64,000 bases of DNA from contig NZ_CP114286.1 of NCBI RefSeq assembly GCF_027111275.1, forward strand, positions 186,001 through 250,000, written 5' to 3'. The translations under genes were made by a program, and so were the position numbers. The notes below the pieces were generated by a model, which ran no database searches, was not told the origin of the DNA, and saw only the letters and a program-made list of their open reading frames with translations. Each line of letters starts with the position of its first letter. Within the stretch, counting starts at the first letter, position 1. Source of the DNA: Flavobacterium luteolum. Its GTDB lineage: Bacteria > Bacteroidota > Bacteroidia > Flavobacteriales > Flavobacteriaceae. Shown here piece after piece: positions 44,275 to 54,300 of the stretch.

Positions 44275-45198
44275 ATGAAATCCCTAGATTCATTTTACCA
44301 AGATATTACTGAACGTTCAACTGTTGATCCCACTTCCTTATTGCCAAACGACATTCAAAAAGAAATCGGACATTTTAATGTTTTCGATATTAAAGAACTT
44401 TTGGAGCGTATGAAAGGAAAGCCTGGAATGCCTTATGACAGAAGAGCTTATTACAAAATAAGTTTAATTAGAGGTCACAACAAAGCGGAATATGCCGATA
44501 AAGTAATCGAAATCGAAAAACAGGGATTATTATTTGCAACACCAAAAATTCCGTACAATTATTTACCGCAAGACACCAATCAAGGCGGACAGTTTTGTGT
44601 TTTTACCAGCGAGTTTTTATCTAAAAGTAAAAGCGGAATCGATCTGGACGAACTTCCAATTTTCGCCTCAGACGGTTATCCGATTTTTCAGCTTTCTGAC
44701 GAAGAAGTTTCAGAAGTTGAATTGATTTTCAATAAAATACAAAAAGAAATTAATTCTGATTATATTTACAAATACGATTTAATTCGAAATTATGTGGCTG
44801 AATTAATTCATTTCGGACAAAAATTACAGCCTATTACAGCATTGTATTCGAAACATAATTCGGCTGCGAGGGTTTCTTCTTTATTTGCTGAATTATTAGA
44901 AAGACAATTCCCTATTGAATCCCCAAATCAAAGATTGGAATTGAGAACCGCAAAAGATTTTGCGGAAAGATTATCCGTTCATGTAAATCATTTAAATAAG
45001 GTTTTAAAGGAAAACACCGGAAAAACCACAACAGAATTAATTACAAACCGATTAACAAACGAAGCTAAAATACTCTTGAAACAAACCGATTGGAATATTT
45101 CTGAAATCGCCTATTCACTTGGTTTTGAGGAATTAGCACATTTCTCTAATTTCTTTAAAAAGCAGACTTCTTTTACGCCGATTGCTTTTAGAGCTTAA
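44275..45198 (+). CDS. AraC-family transcriptional regulator
   Basis: 307 aa from the ATG at 44275. The N-terminal domain (about 1-190) is cupin-like. The C-terminal HTH_18 domain reads AKDFAERLSVHVNHLNKVLKENTGKTTTELI and WNISEIAYSLGFEELAHFSNFFKKQTSFTPIAFR. Regulators of this type commonly lie next to the oxidoreductases they control, and two SDR genes follow on the same strand after a 300-bp repeat-rich gap. The ligand is unknown. Confidence 0.85.
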   Translation: MKSLDSFYQDITERSTVDPTSLLPNDIQKEIGHFNVFDIKELLERMKGKPGMPYDRRAYYKISLIRGHNKAEYADKVIEIEKQGLLFATPKIPYNYLPQDTNQGGQFCVFTSEFLSKSKSGIDLDELPIFASDGYPIFQLSDEEVSEVELIFNKIQKEINSDYIYKYDLIRNYVAELIHFGQKLQPITALYSKHNSAARVSSLFAELLERQFPIESPNQRLELRTAKDFAERLSVHVNHLNKVLKENTGKTTTELITNRLTNEAKILLKQTDWNISEIAYSLGFEELAHFSNFFKKQTSFTPIAFRA

Positions 45199-45498
45199 AT
45201 TTTGTTTCAGGTTTAAAGTTTCAAGTTGATATTCTTTGTGTGTTTAACCGCAAAGTTCGCAAGTTTTTTTCTAAACTTTATGTAATATAAACGCAAAGTT
45301 TGCAAAGCTTTACGTAAAAAAAACTTGCTCCCGATAGCTATAGGGATTGCGTAATCCCTAGCGTTCTTTGCTGTTAAACCTGAATTTTAGAATTTAAAAC
45401 ATCCTGATTTGAATTTCGCAAACATCCATTTGATATTTACAACTCCCCAACTCTACTTCGCTCCTACCTTTGTCTCATCAAATTAAAAGAACGAAAAG
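45199..45498. repeat. Dispersed repeats between AraC and SDR genes
   Basis: Contains CGCAAAGTT units, a degenerate REP palindrome (TCCCGATAGCTATAGGGA at 45329-45346) and inverted GCAAAGCTT strings. No gene and no clear promoter was seen. Confidence 0.7.
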
Positions 45499-46224
45499 AT
45501 GAAATTATCAAACAACAAAATTTTAATTACTGGCGGTGCAAGCGGTATCGGACTTGGACTTGCCGAACGATTTATTCAGGAAAACAATACCGTGATTATC
45601 TGCGGAAGGAGAGAATCGGTTTTAAACGACGTAAAAGCAAAATTTCCTTCGATTATTACTAAAGTATGCGACTTGTCTATAGAACAGGAACGAATCGCGC
45701 TTTACGAATGGATTGCAGCAAATTATCCTGATTTAAACGTTTTAATCAATAATGCAGGAATTCAAAACTGGAAATCAATAACAGATGCTGATTTTTACGA
45801 AAGCATGAAAACAGAAATTAGCACCAATATTGAAGCTCCATTGCATTTAACTTCATTATTTATTCAATTACCATCGCTAAAAACAGTGATGAATGTAACC
45901 TCTGGATTAGCCTTTTCTCCTTTTGCAAAAGTTCCAGTTTATTCGGCTACAAAAGCGTTTTTTAGATCGTTTACGATTTCGCTACGTCATTTATTAAAAG
46001 CTAAAAATATCGAAGTTGTAGAAATTATTCCACCAGCGTTAAACACAGATTTAGGCGGAATCGGACTTCACGACGCACATCCAAGCGTAAGCAGTTTTAT
46101 CGAATCTATTTTTGAGCAACTTAAAGAAGGGAGACAAGAATTGACTTTCGGAACAAGCGAAACCAGATTAAACGCAAGCGCAGAAGAGTTAAGAAATCAT
46201 TTTAATGCAATGCATGCTTCTTAA
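45499..46224 (+). CDS. DltE-like short-chain dehydrogenase
   Basis: 241 aa. NAD(P) motif TGGASGIGLGLAERF (11-25), C-G-R-R after beta-2, NNAGIQNW, and active-site YSATK. Similar in layout to the DltE/YqjQ-type SDRs with the S-G-L-A-F-S-P block before the Tyr. The substrate is unknown. It is located between the AraC regulator and a second SDR. Confidence 0.85.
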   Translation: MKLSNNKILITGGASGIGLGLAERFIQENNTVIICGRRESVLNDVKAKFPSIITKVCDLSIEQERIALYEWIAANYPDLNVLINNAGIQNWKSITDADFYESMKTEISTNIEAPLHLTSLFIQLPSLKTVMNVTSGLAFSPFAKVPVYSATKAFFRSFTISLRHLLKAKNIEVVEIIPPALNTDLGGIGLHDAHPSVSSFIESIFEQLKEGRQELTFGTSETRLNASAEELRNHFNAMHAS

Positions 46225-46337
46225 TTGTTAATTATGAATGGTGAATTGTTAATTGAAAAAGGCAAAAAACATTTGACATCTCACTATTCATCATTAATAA
46301 TTTACCATTAACAACTCACAATTAACAATTATAAAAA
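46224..46337. repeat. AT-rich inverted repeats (TTAATTGTTAATT type)
   Basis: The gap between the SDR genes holds several short inverted copies of AATTGTTAATT and ATTCATCATTAATAAT. Related to the palindrome at 10121-10154. No gene. Confidence 0.65.
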
Positions 46338-47102
46338 ATGGCAGTAAATACAAAAATAGCTCTAGTTACAGGAGGTAGCAGAGGTTTAGGAAAAAATATG
46401 GCAATTGCGATTGCAAAAAAAGGACTTGACGTAATTATCACCTACAATAGCAAAAAAGAAGAAGCAGATTTAGTTGTAAAAGAAATTGAAAGTTTAGGTC
46501 AAAAAGCGGCTTCATTACAGCTAAATGTTGCTGAATCAAGTACTTTTGATTCTTTCTTTAAAGAAGTAGAATCAACACTAAAAATCACTTTTAAAACAGA
46601 CAAATTTGATTTTCTAGTAAACAACGCCGGAATCGGAATTCACAATTCATTTATTGGAACAACAGAAGCCGAATTTGATCAATTGACTAACATTCAGTTC
46701 AAAGGACCATTTTTCCTAACTCAAAAAGGATTAAACGTAATGAACGACGGTGGCGGAATCGTAAATATTTCAACTGGTTTAGCAAGATTCTCGTTTCCTG
46801 GTTATGCAGCTTACGCTTCTATGAAAGGTGCAATGGAAACTTTGACAAAATATCAGGCAAAAGAATTGGGCGCAAGAAAAATTAGAGCCAATATAGTTGC
46901 GCCTGGTGCAATCGAAACCGATTTTGGCGGAGGTGTTGTTCGCGACAATGAGCAAATGAACCAGCAAATTGCTTCTGTAACGGCTTTAGGAAGAGTTGGT
47001 TTACCAGACGATATTGGCAGTGTAGTTGCCTTTTTATGCACCGAAGATGCACGCTGGATAAACGCTCAAAGAATCGAAGTTTCTGGAGGAATGATGTTGT
47101 AA
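46338..47102 (+). CDS. FabG-like short-chain dehydrogenase/reductase
   Basis: 254 aa. TGGSRGLGKNMAIAIAKKG at the N-terminus, NNAGIGIH, catalytic YASMK and the late DDIGSVVAFLCTEDARWINAQRIEVSGGM segment of classical SDRs. The longer beta-3/alpha-4 region (STLKITFKTDKF) is as in sorbitol- or xenobiotic-reducing SDRs. The substrate is unknown; genomic proximity suggests control by the AraC regulator at 44.3 kb. Confidence 0.88.
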   Translation: MAVNTKIALVTGGSRGLGKNMAIAIAKKGLDVIITYNSKKEEADLVVKEIESLGQKAASLQLNVAESSTFDSFFKEVESTLKITFKTDKFDFLVNNAGIGIHNSFIGTTEAEFDQLTNIQFKGPFFLTQKGLNVMNDGGGIVNISTGLARFSFPGYAAYASMKGAMETLTKYQAKELGARKIRANIVAPGAIETDFGGGVVRDNEQMNQQIASVTALGRVGLPDDIGSVVAFLCTEDARWINAQRIEVSGGMML

Positions 47103-47345
47103 GGAGGTTTCAAGTTTCAGGTTTCACGTTTCAAGTTTCAAGTTTCAGGTTTCAGGTTTAACCGCAAAGAACGCTAAGGTTTACGCAATCCGATAGCTAT
47201 CGGGAGCAAGGTTTTTTTTACGCAAAGCTTTGCGAACTTTGCGTTTATATAACATACAGCTTAGAAAAAACCTTGCGCACTTTGCGGTTAAAACACACAA
47301 AGAATATCAACCTGAAACTTGAAACTTGAAACAAAAAAATACAAA
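47103..47345. repeat. Composite inverted-repeat region
   Basis: GTTTCAAGTTTCAGG units on the left (47110-47158) face their complements (GAAACTTGAAAC, 47310-47330) on the right. Inside are opposed CGCAAAG/CTTTGCG units and a REP palindrome (47189-47205). The whole could fold into one long hairpin. No gene. Confidence 0.8.
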
Positions 47346-47347
47346 AC

Positions 47348-47382
47348 AAAACCCGATAAGTAACCAAAAACTCATCGGGTTT
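47348..47382. terminator. Bidirectional terminator between convergent genes
   Basis: AAACCCGAT / ATCGGGTTT stem (47348-47356 with 47374-47382) between the SDR gene (plus) and the PepSY-like gene (minus), with T-rich flank on the plus side and A-rich on the other. Confidence 0.75.
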
Positions 47383-47416
47383 GTCATTTCAAATAATATT
47401 TGAATTAGTAAGCGTT

Positions 47417-47890
47417 TTAGTTTTTTTCTACAGAGACATCAAAACCTCCTTCTGCGTCAAAAACAATATCATAAAATTTAGTATCTTTTTCTACACCAAC
47501 TTCGTAGGTTGTTTTTTTCTTATCATCTACAACCATTGCAATTTCTTGAATCGCTTTTGCCTTATAATTCTTTTTTAAATAAGACTGCGCTTTTATCGGA
47601 AGCTCTTTAAACGGAATCTGCAATTCATACGCTTTCATGTTTCCTAGATTATCGTAAATCGCCACAGCTTTCGTTCTATCACTTACATTATATCTCGCTT
47701 CAAATCGAATCTCATCTGCGTCGTCTCCAACATATTCTTCAGACCAAACCGGAACTTTTCCTGGATATTCCCTCTCAAAAGCTGTTCGAACCACATCTGG
47801 CGGTGTTACAACTTTTTTCATATTGGTTCCCTCTTGGGCTATTAAAAAACTACTGCACAAAAAAGTAAAAGATAAAAACACGTTTTTCAT
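47417..47890 (-). CDS. Secreted PepSY-like protein
   Basis: 157 aa, with a Sec signal peptide (MKNVFLSFTFLCSSFLIAQ). The mature part has the PepSY-like pattern of a helix followed by strands: VRTAFEREYPGKVPVWSEEY, RFEARYN, KAVAIYDNLGNMKAYELQI, then PIKAQSYLKKNYKAKAIQE and YEVGVEKDTKFYDIVFDAEGGF. Such proteins are common, function-unknown periplasmic proteins in Bacteroidota. It lies downstream of a LytS/LytTR two-component pair (124-bp gap) and may be a target of it. Confidence 0.8.
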   Translation of the reverse strand: MKNVFLSFTFLCSSFLIAQEGTNMKKVVTPPDVVRTAFEREYPGKVPVWSEEYVGDDADEIRFEARYNVSDRTKAVAIYDNLGNMKAYELQIPFKELPIKAQSYLKKNYKAKAIQEIAMVVDDKKKTTYEVGVEKDTKFYDIVFDAEGGFDVSVEKN

Positions 47891-48013
47891 AGTTTCATTT
47901 TTTAAAATTAAACTTCAGCAACGTATTAAAATTAATAATTTTTATCTTACGATAACAAGAAGAAATTAACATTTTTTATCCCCAGAAAAAACTCTTTAAA
48001 ATCAAGTATTAAA

Positions 48014-48718
48014 TTACAGTTCGAGCTTTTTTAATCGGTCTGTTAGTTCTCTTTTATACGTAATTCCGATTGGGATTCTTTCATTTTTAATGACGACAAA
48101 ATCTTTTTCAGTTGCATCAATTTTATCCAGCGCCACGATATACGATTTATGAATGCGCATAAAACTCTTTTCTGGCAGGCATTTTTCAAACTCTGTTGTG
48201 GTAATAGAAGCCAGATAAGTTCTTTTGGTTGTGTGAAGTTTTACATAATTGCCAAAACTCTGCGCGTATAAAAGCTGATCTAATTCAATATCCATTAAAT
48301 AACCGTCTACTTTTACGCTAACCGAATTTACAGTTTCTTCTGCCTTTTGTTTTACACTTTCGGTCGCAAAAAAACGGTCAATTGCTTTTAAAAATCTTGG
48401 AAAATAGATTGGCTTCAGCAAATAATCAATTACGCCGTAATCGTAGCTTTCAAGTGCAAATTCAGAATATGCTGTAGTCAAAATAGTTTTAGGATGCGTT
48501 GGAAGAATTTTAAGCAATTCCATTCCCGAAATTTCAGGCATATTGATATCCAGAAACATTAAATCGACTGGATTTTCTCTGAGATAATTCATCGCTTCAA
48601 TGCCATTATATCCCTGAAAAACCAATTCCAATTGCGGATTCTGTTTGATATAATTCGCCAAAACATAATGCGCAGCGGGTTCGTCATCTACAATAATGCA
48701 TCTTTTTGTTTCTCTCAT
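48014..48718 (-). CDS. LytTR-type response regulator
   Basis: 234 aa. Receiver domain (about 6-120) with acidic pocket DDE (11-13), phosphoacceptor Asp57 in MFLDINMPE and K in DYLLKPI. LytTR DNA-binding domain (about 135-232) with DQLLYAQSFGNYVKLHT and MRIHKSYIVALDKI. Its start codon overlaps the kinase stop as ATGA, so translation is coupled. It likely regulates a nearby operon; the divergent efflux operon begins 176 bp from the kinase start. Confidence 0.92.
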   Translation of the reverse strand: MRETKRCIIVDDEPAAHYVLANYIKQNPQLELVFQGYNGIEAMNYLRENPVDLMFLDINMPEISGMELLKILPTHPKTILTTAYSEFALESYDYGVIDYLLKPIYFPRFLKAIDRFFATESVKQKAEETVNSVSVKVDGYLMDIELDQLLYAQSFGNYVKLHTTKRTYLASITTTEFEKCLPEKSFMRIHKSYIVALDKIDATEKDFVVIKNERIPIGITYKRELTDRLKKLEL

Positions 48719-49752
48719 CCTACAAACTTTTTAAGCTGTATTTCTAAATCTACAATATAAGTCTGTTTATCGTCTTTAACATCTAATTTATAATCTTTTC
48801 CATAAATTAAATTCAGACGTTCAATGGTGTTTTTTAAACCGATTTTAGTTGAAACCACATCATTTTTCTTCGGAATTGAATTCGCAACATGAAGATGCAG
48901 CGATCCTTTTTCGACCGAAATGGTGATTTTTACAAAGCATTTTTCAATCGCGCAAGTTCCGTGTTTAAAGGCGTTTTCGATAAATGCAATTAAAAGCATA
49001 GGTGAAATTTTATACGCATTTTCGTTATCAACATTGCTTTCAAAAGTAATATCGCAACGATAACCGACACGCTCTTTTTCTAACTGCACATAACTATTTA
49101 TAAACTCCAGCTCGTCTTCTAAAGAAACACATTGTTTGCTGTTACTTTCTAGTTGATAACGCATTAACTGCGAAACCTTCATAATTAAATCGGGCGTTCT
49201 GTCTGGAAACTGAAGACTGATTCCGTAAAGCGTATTAAATGTATTGAACAAAAAATGCGGATTTAATTGCCCTTTCAATGAATTTAATTGCATTTGATTG
49301 AACAATAAAGCCGCATCGGTTTGTTTTCTGTGAATACGATAAAACTTAAAAACAATAATCGGACTCAGAATGCAGACCAAAGTTCCTAAAACACTCGCCA
49401 ATTGGTACGCATAACTTCTCTGATGTGAGTTTTGATACAAATGGCATTTGGCAAACATATCCATTCTTGTAATTTCATACAAAATGACAGAAAACACAAA
49501 AACTCCAAATAGCGTTAAAATGATATACGTAAAAGGTTTGTTTGCTTTAAATAAAATCGGAAGGAGAAAAAAGCGATTAAACTGGGCATGCATGTACAAA
49601 ATGCAATAAAAAAACACACCCATTGCAATCGAAATGAAGGAACTAAATAACATCCAATCATTTTTCAGGGTATATATTGTAAATGAAAAAAGGACAACGG
49701 CAACCTCCTGCCACCATTTGTTATCCAGTATGTTATCAATTCTTTTGTTCAT
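48715..49752 (-). CDS. LytS-like sensor histidine kinase
   Basis: 345 aa. Four transmembrane segments in the first 140 residues, then the His_kinase domain with LKGQLNPHFLFNTFNTLYG (phosphoacceptor His166). The ATP-binding part includes IENAFKHG (N-box) and G-L-K-N-T-I-E-R-L. There is no periplasmic sensor domain of size, so the signal is probably sensed in the membrane. It is co-transcribed with the LytTR regulator and divergent from the TolC-RND operon. Confidence 0.92.
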   Translation of the reverse strand: MNKRIDNILDNKWWQEVAVVLFSFTIYTLKNDWMLFSSFISIAMGVFFYCILYMHAQFNRFFLLPILFKANKPFTYIILTLFGVFVFSVILYEITRMDMFAKCHLYQNSHQRSYAYQLASVLGTLVCILSPIIVFKFYRIHRKQTDAALLFNQMQLNSLKGQLNPHFLFNTFNTLYGISLQFPDRTPDLIMKVSQLMRYQLESNSKQCVSLEDELEFINSYVQLEKERVGYRCDITFESNVDNENAYKISPMLLIAFIENAFKHGTCAIEKCFVKITISVEKGSLHLHVANSIPKKNDVVSTKIGLKNTIERLNLIYGKDYKLDVKDDKQTYIVDLEIQLKKFVG

Positions 49753-49882
49753 TCTTAATTTTGAAATAGTTTACAAAGTACGAACAATTATTTAATTATT
49801 TTTTTCAAAAAATGACCAATTCAATTCGTCATTTACTAGTGCAGTACATCACTTAACCTGACTTTTATCAGTATAAGAGAAA

Positions 49883-49890
49883 TAAATTTG
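49883..49890 (+). promoter_or_regulatory. -7 element upstream of the efflux operon
   Basis: TAAATTTG, an exact TAnnTTTG match, 37 nt before the TolC-family start. No clear -33 TTTG, which would fit activator dependence. Confidence 0.5.
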
Positions 49891-49927
49891 TTGCATCAAA
49901 AAACATTTCTATTCACACCTTGAGTTT

Positions 49928-51313
49928 ATGTATTTCAAAAAAATTACCTTATTATTTTTATTGATTTTTGCCTCAATCGGTTATGCTCAAACCCTGTCTT
50001 TAAAAGAAGCATTAAAGATAGGTCTTGAAAACTACGGTTCTATCCGAGCAAAAAACAATTACACCAATGCATCAAAAGAGACTCTAAAACAATCTCGCCG
50101 TGATTACCTGCCAAACCTTAACTTATCGGCACAGCAGGATTACGGAACCGTAAACGGACAAAACGGACCGCTTTATGGTTTTGGAGGTTTAGGAGTTGCT
50201 TCATCAGGACTTCCGTTACCAGAGCAAAACTGGAACTCGGCTTTTGGCGCGCTTTATTTAGTCAACATGAACTGGGATTTTTTCACTTTCGGAAAAACAC
50301 AGGAAAAAATCAATTTATCTAAAATTGATGTTCAGGCTAAAGAAAAAGATTTACAGCAGGAAAAATTCCAGCAGGAAATCAAAATTTCGGCTGCTTATTT
50401 AAATCTATTGGCTAGCCAAAGATTGCTGATTTCGCAGCAAAAAAACTTAGATCGCGCAGAAGTCTTCAAAAAGACAGCTGTTGCGAGAGTTAAAAACGGA
50501 TTATTGGCCGGAGTAGATTCTACATTGGCTACAGCCGAAGTTTCTAAAGCTAAAATCGCTTTAAACTTAGCCAGAAACTTTGTTAAGGAACAAAACAACA
50601 AATTAGTCGATTTAATGGGCGTTGCGCCACAGGATTTTGTAACCGATACACTTTTTGTAACTCAGATTCCGAAAGAATTGGTAACAAAAGAAACTGCGCC
50701 AGATAGCCTTCACCCATTATTACAATTTTATAAAACCAAAATCGATTACAGCAATCAGCAGGTTAAATTATACAAACGTTTTTATTATCCAACGATGAGC
50801 GCTTTTGGGGTTTTACAAACCAGAGCTTCAGGATTTGATAATTCGTACGCAACCAATCAAAATGCTTTTACAAGAAATTATTGGGATGGCGTAAATCCAG
50901 ATCGCACCAATTATTTGGTTGGAGTTGGAATTACGTGGAATTTAACCACGCCTTTCAGATCAAGCAAACAAGTAAGCGCTCAGAAATTTGTTTCTCAAGC
51001 TTTGCAGGAAGAATACAATCAGGCCGATAGAGAATTGAAATCGCAACTGACATTTGCCGAAGATAAAATCAAAATTACTTTGGAAAATTATGCAGAAGCG
51101 CCAATTCAGGTCGATGCCGCAAAAAGAGCTTACATTCAGAAATCGACGTTGTACAAAAATGGTTTAACCGATTTAACTGATTTAACTCAAACCATGTTTA
51201 CGCTAAATCGCGCTGAAATCGATCGAGATATTGTCAATAACAATGTGTGGCAATCGTACTTATTAAAAGTCGCTGCAACAGGAAATTTTGACTTATTTAT
51301 AAATGAATTTTAA
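49928..51313 (+). CDS. TolC-family outer-membrane efflux protein
   Basis: 461 aa, with a signal peptide ending IGYAQ (residue 21). It has the two OEP repeats: helices with LKEALKIGLENYGSIRAK near the N-terminus, a coiled LNLLASQRLLISQQKNLDRAEVFKKTAVARVKNGL, and in the second repeat REYNQADRELKSQLTFAEDKIK with NGLTDLTDLTQTMFTLNRAEID. It forms the outer-membrane channel for the RND pump encoded 12 nt downstream. Placing the channel gene first is less usual than adaptor-pump-channel. Confidence 0.9.
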   Translation: MYFKKITLLFLLIFASIGYAQTLSLKEALKIGLENYGSIRAKNNYTNASKETLKQSRRDYLPNLNLSAQQDYGTVNGQNGPLYGFGGLGVASSGLPLPEQNWNSAFGALYLVNMNWDFFTFGKTQEKINLSKIDVQAKEKDLQQEKFQQEIKISAAYLNLLASQRLLISQQKNLDRAEVFKKTAVARVKNGLLAGVDSTLATAEVSKAKIALNLARNFVKEQNNKLVDLMGVAPQDFVTDTLFVTQIPKELVTKETAPDSLHPLLQFYKTKIDYSNQQVKLYKRFYYPTMSAFGVLQTRASGFDNSYATNQNAFTRNYWDGVNPDRTNYLVGVGITWNLTTPFRSSKQVSAQKFVSQALQEEYNQADRELKSQLTFAEDKIKITLENYAEAPIQVDAAKRAYIQKSTLYKNGLTDLTDLTQTMFTLNRAEIDRDIVNNNVWQSYLLKVAATGNFDLFINEF

Positions 51314-51325
51314 TTAAAAATCCTA

Positions 51326-54300
51326 ATGAATTTAATACGTTTTGCACTCCGCAAACCCATTTCCATTTTAGTATTGGTTGCGGGTCTATTTTTCTTCGGA
51401 ATTGGTGCCATCAAAGACATTAAGGTAGACATTCTGCCAAAAATGAATTTGCCGGTTATCTATATTGCCCATCCGTTTGGAGGTTACACGCCAGATCAGA
51501 TGGAGGCTTATTTTGCCAAAAACTACGTAAACGTTTTACCTTTCTCGAACGGTATCAAATCGGTAGAAACCAAAAATATTCAGGGGTTAATGATTATGAA
51601 ATTAACCTATTATGAAGGAACCAACATGGCTCAGGCAGCTGCCGAGTTAAGTGCTCTTTCGAACAGAATCCAAGCGGCTTTCCCTCCAGGGACACAGCCT
51701 CCGTTTATCATTCGTTTTGATGCTTCTTCACTTCCAATTGGGCAATTGGTTTTGAGCAGTAAAATACGTTCCAACAACGAACTGCAGGATTTAGCCAATG
51801 TTTACGTTCGTGCTTCGTTTACTGCAATTCCAGGGTTATTATCTCCAGCTCCTTTCGGCGGAAGTCCAAGAACTATTGAGGTAAACGTTGATCCAGATTT
51901 ATTGCGTTCTCATAATATGACGCCAGACCAGATTGTTGATGCGATTCGTTTGAACAACCAAACAGCGCCATCTGGAAACGTTCGTATGGGCGACAAAAAC
52001 TATATTACACCAACAAATAATACGATTAAAGAAGTTAAAGATTTTGAACAGATTCCGTTATTCAAAGGAGGGGTTCAGAACTTAAAATTAGGCGATGTTG
52101 CTTCTGTAAAAGACGGTGCGGATATCACGGCAGGTTATGCTTTGGTAAACGGAAAACGTTCGGTTTATATTAGTATTGCAAAAGCGGGAGATGCTTCGAC
52201 TTGGGATGTGGTTCAGAAATTAAAAAAAGAACTTCCTAAAATTCAAAGCACACTTCCTGAAGACGTAAACATTACATACGAATTTGACCAATCGGTTTAT
52301 GTAATCAACTCGGTTAAAAGTTTGATTACTGAGGGAATTATTGGTGCGGTTCTAACGGGATTAATGGTTTTATTATTCTTGGGCGACCGTCGTGCCGCTT
52401 TAATCGTTATTATGACGATTCCGATTTCGATTATTTCTGGAGTTTTATTCCTGAAATTATTCGGCCAAACCATCAACTTAATGTCTCTATCAGGATTAGC
52501 TTTGGCCATTGGTATTTTGGTGGATGAAAGTACCGTAACGATCGAAAATATTCACCAGCATCTCGACATGGGAAAACCAAAAGCACTCGCCATTTGGGAT
52601 GCCTGTCAAGAAATTGCTTTACCTAAATTATTGATCTTACTTTGTATTCTGGCAGTATTTGCGCCAGCATTTACTATGGTTGGTATTCCGGGAGCGTTGT
52701 TCTTGCCTTTGGCTTTGGCAATTGGTTTCTCAATGGTTATTTCATTTTTACTGTCTCAGACTTTTGTACCTGTAATGGCCAACTGGATGATGAAAGGACA
52801 TGAAAAACACGCACACGGACCAGAAATTACAGACGATGAAGCTGAGTTTAACGACAGCGGTTTAACGCCAGAATCAGAACAAAATCTAATCACTCAGAAA
52901 AAGGATTATGTAGAAAGAGCAGATACTAATAACAACGGAAAAATTAGTGCTTTCGAACGTTTCAAGATTCGTTTCATGCGAACTTTAGACCGTTTGTTTG
53001 TTCATAAAAAAATAACGACTGTAACCTATTTGGTTGGAGCAACATTTTTAGCAGTTCTATTGATCAATTTTATCGGAAAAGACGTTTTCCCGAGAACCAA
53101 TTCTAGTCAGTTTCAATTGAGAATGAGAGCAACAGACGGAACGCGTTTGGAAAGAACCGAAGAACAAGCTAGAATTGTTTTAAAAGAATTGGAAAAAATG
53201 GTCGGTAAAGATCATATCGGAATCACATCTGTATATGTGGGTCAGCACCCTTCTCTATTCTCCATCAACCCGATTTATCTGTTCATGGCAGGTTCTCACG
53301 AAGCGGTTTTCCAAGTGAGCTTGAAAGACTATCATGAAGATATGGACGATTTTAAAGATGAGTTTAGAGCAAGACTTAAAAAAGTGCTTCCTGATACTAA
53401 ACTTTCTTTTGAGCCAATCGAATTGACAGATAAAGTTTTAAGCCAAGGTTCTCCTACTCCAATTGAGATTCGAGTGGCTGGAAAAGACAAAAAACGAAAC
53501 GAATTGTATGCGACTCAAATTGTAGACAAACTAAAAGCGATTTCGTATTTCAGAGACGTTCAAATTGGTCAGCCAATTCATTATCCAGCAATGAATATTG
53601 ATATTGACAGAACCCGTGCTGCCGAATTGGGAGTTGATATGAATGATATTTCTCGTTCGCTTGTAGCTTCAACTTCATCTTCACGTTATACCGAAAAAAA
53701 TAACTGGGTCGATGAAAAAGCAGGATTATCGTATTCTGTTCAGGTTCAAGTGCCATTAAATAAAATGAAAAGCAAAACCGATATTGGAGAAATTCCGGTA
53801 TTGAAAAATTCGCTTCGTCCTGTTTTAAGTGACGTTGCCAAAATTACACCAGGCTTTGTAAGCGGTGAAAATGACAATTTAGGGGCCATGCCGTACATTA
53901 CCGTTACTGCAAACATCTATCAAACCGATTTGGGGACGGCTTCAAAAGATGTGAGCAAAACAATTAGTTCTTTGGGCGAATTGCCTCGTGGTTTGTTTAT
54001 CACGCCAATCGGACTAAGTACTGTACTAACAGAGACATTAAGCAGCTTGCAGACAGGATTATTGGTCGCTGTGTTTGTAATCTTCTTAATGCTGGCCGCT
54101 AATTTCCAGTCGTTCAAAGTTTCGCTGGTAATTCTAACCACAGTTCCTGCCGTAGTTTTAGGTGCTTTATTAATGCTGACTATTACAGGTTCTACACTTA
54201 ATTTGCAATCGTACATGGGAATCATTATGTCGGTTGGGGTTTCTATTGCCAACGCCGTTCTTTTGGTTACAAATGCCGAACAGCTCAGAAAAATAAACGG

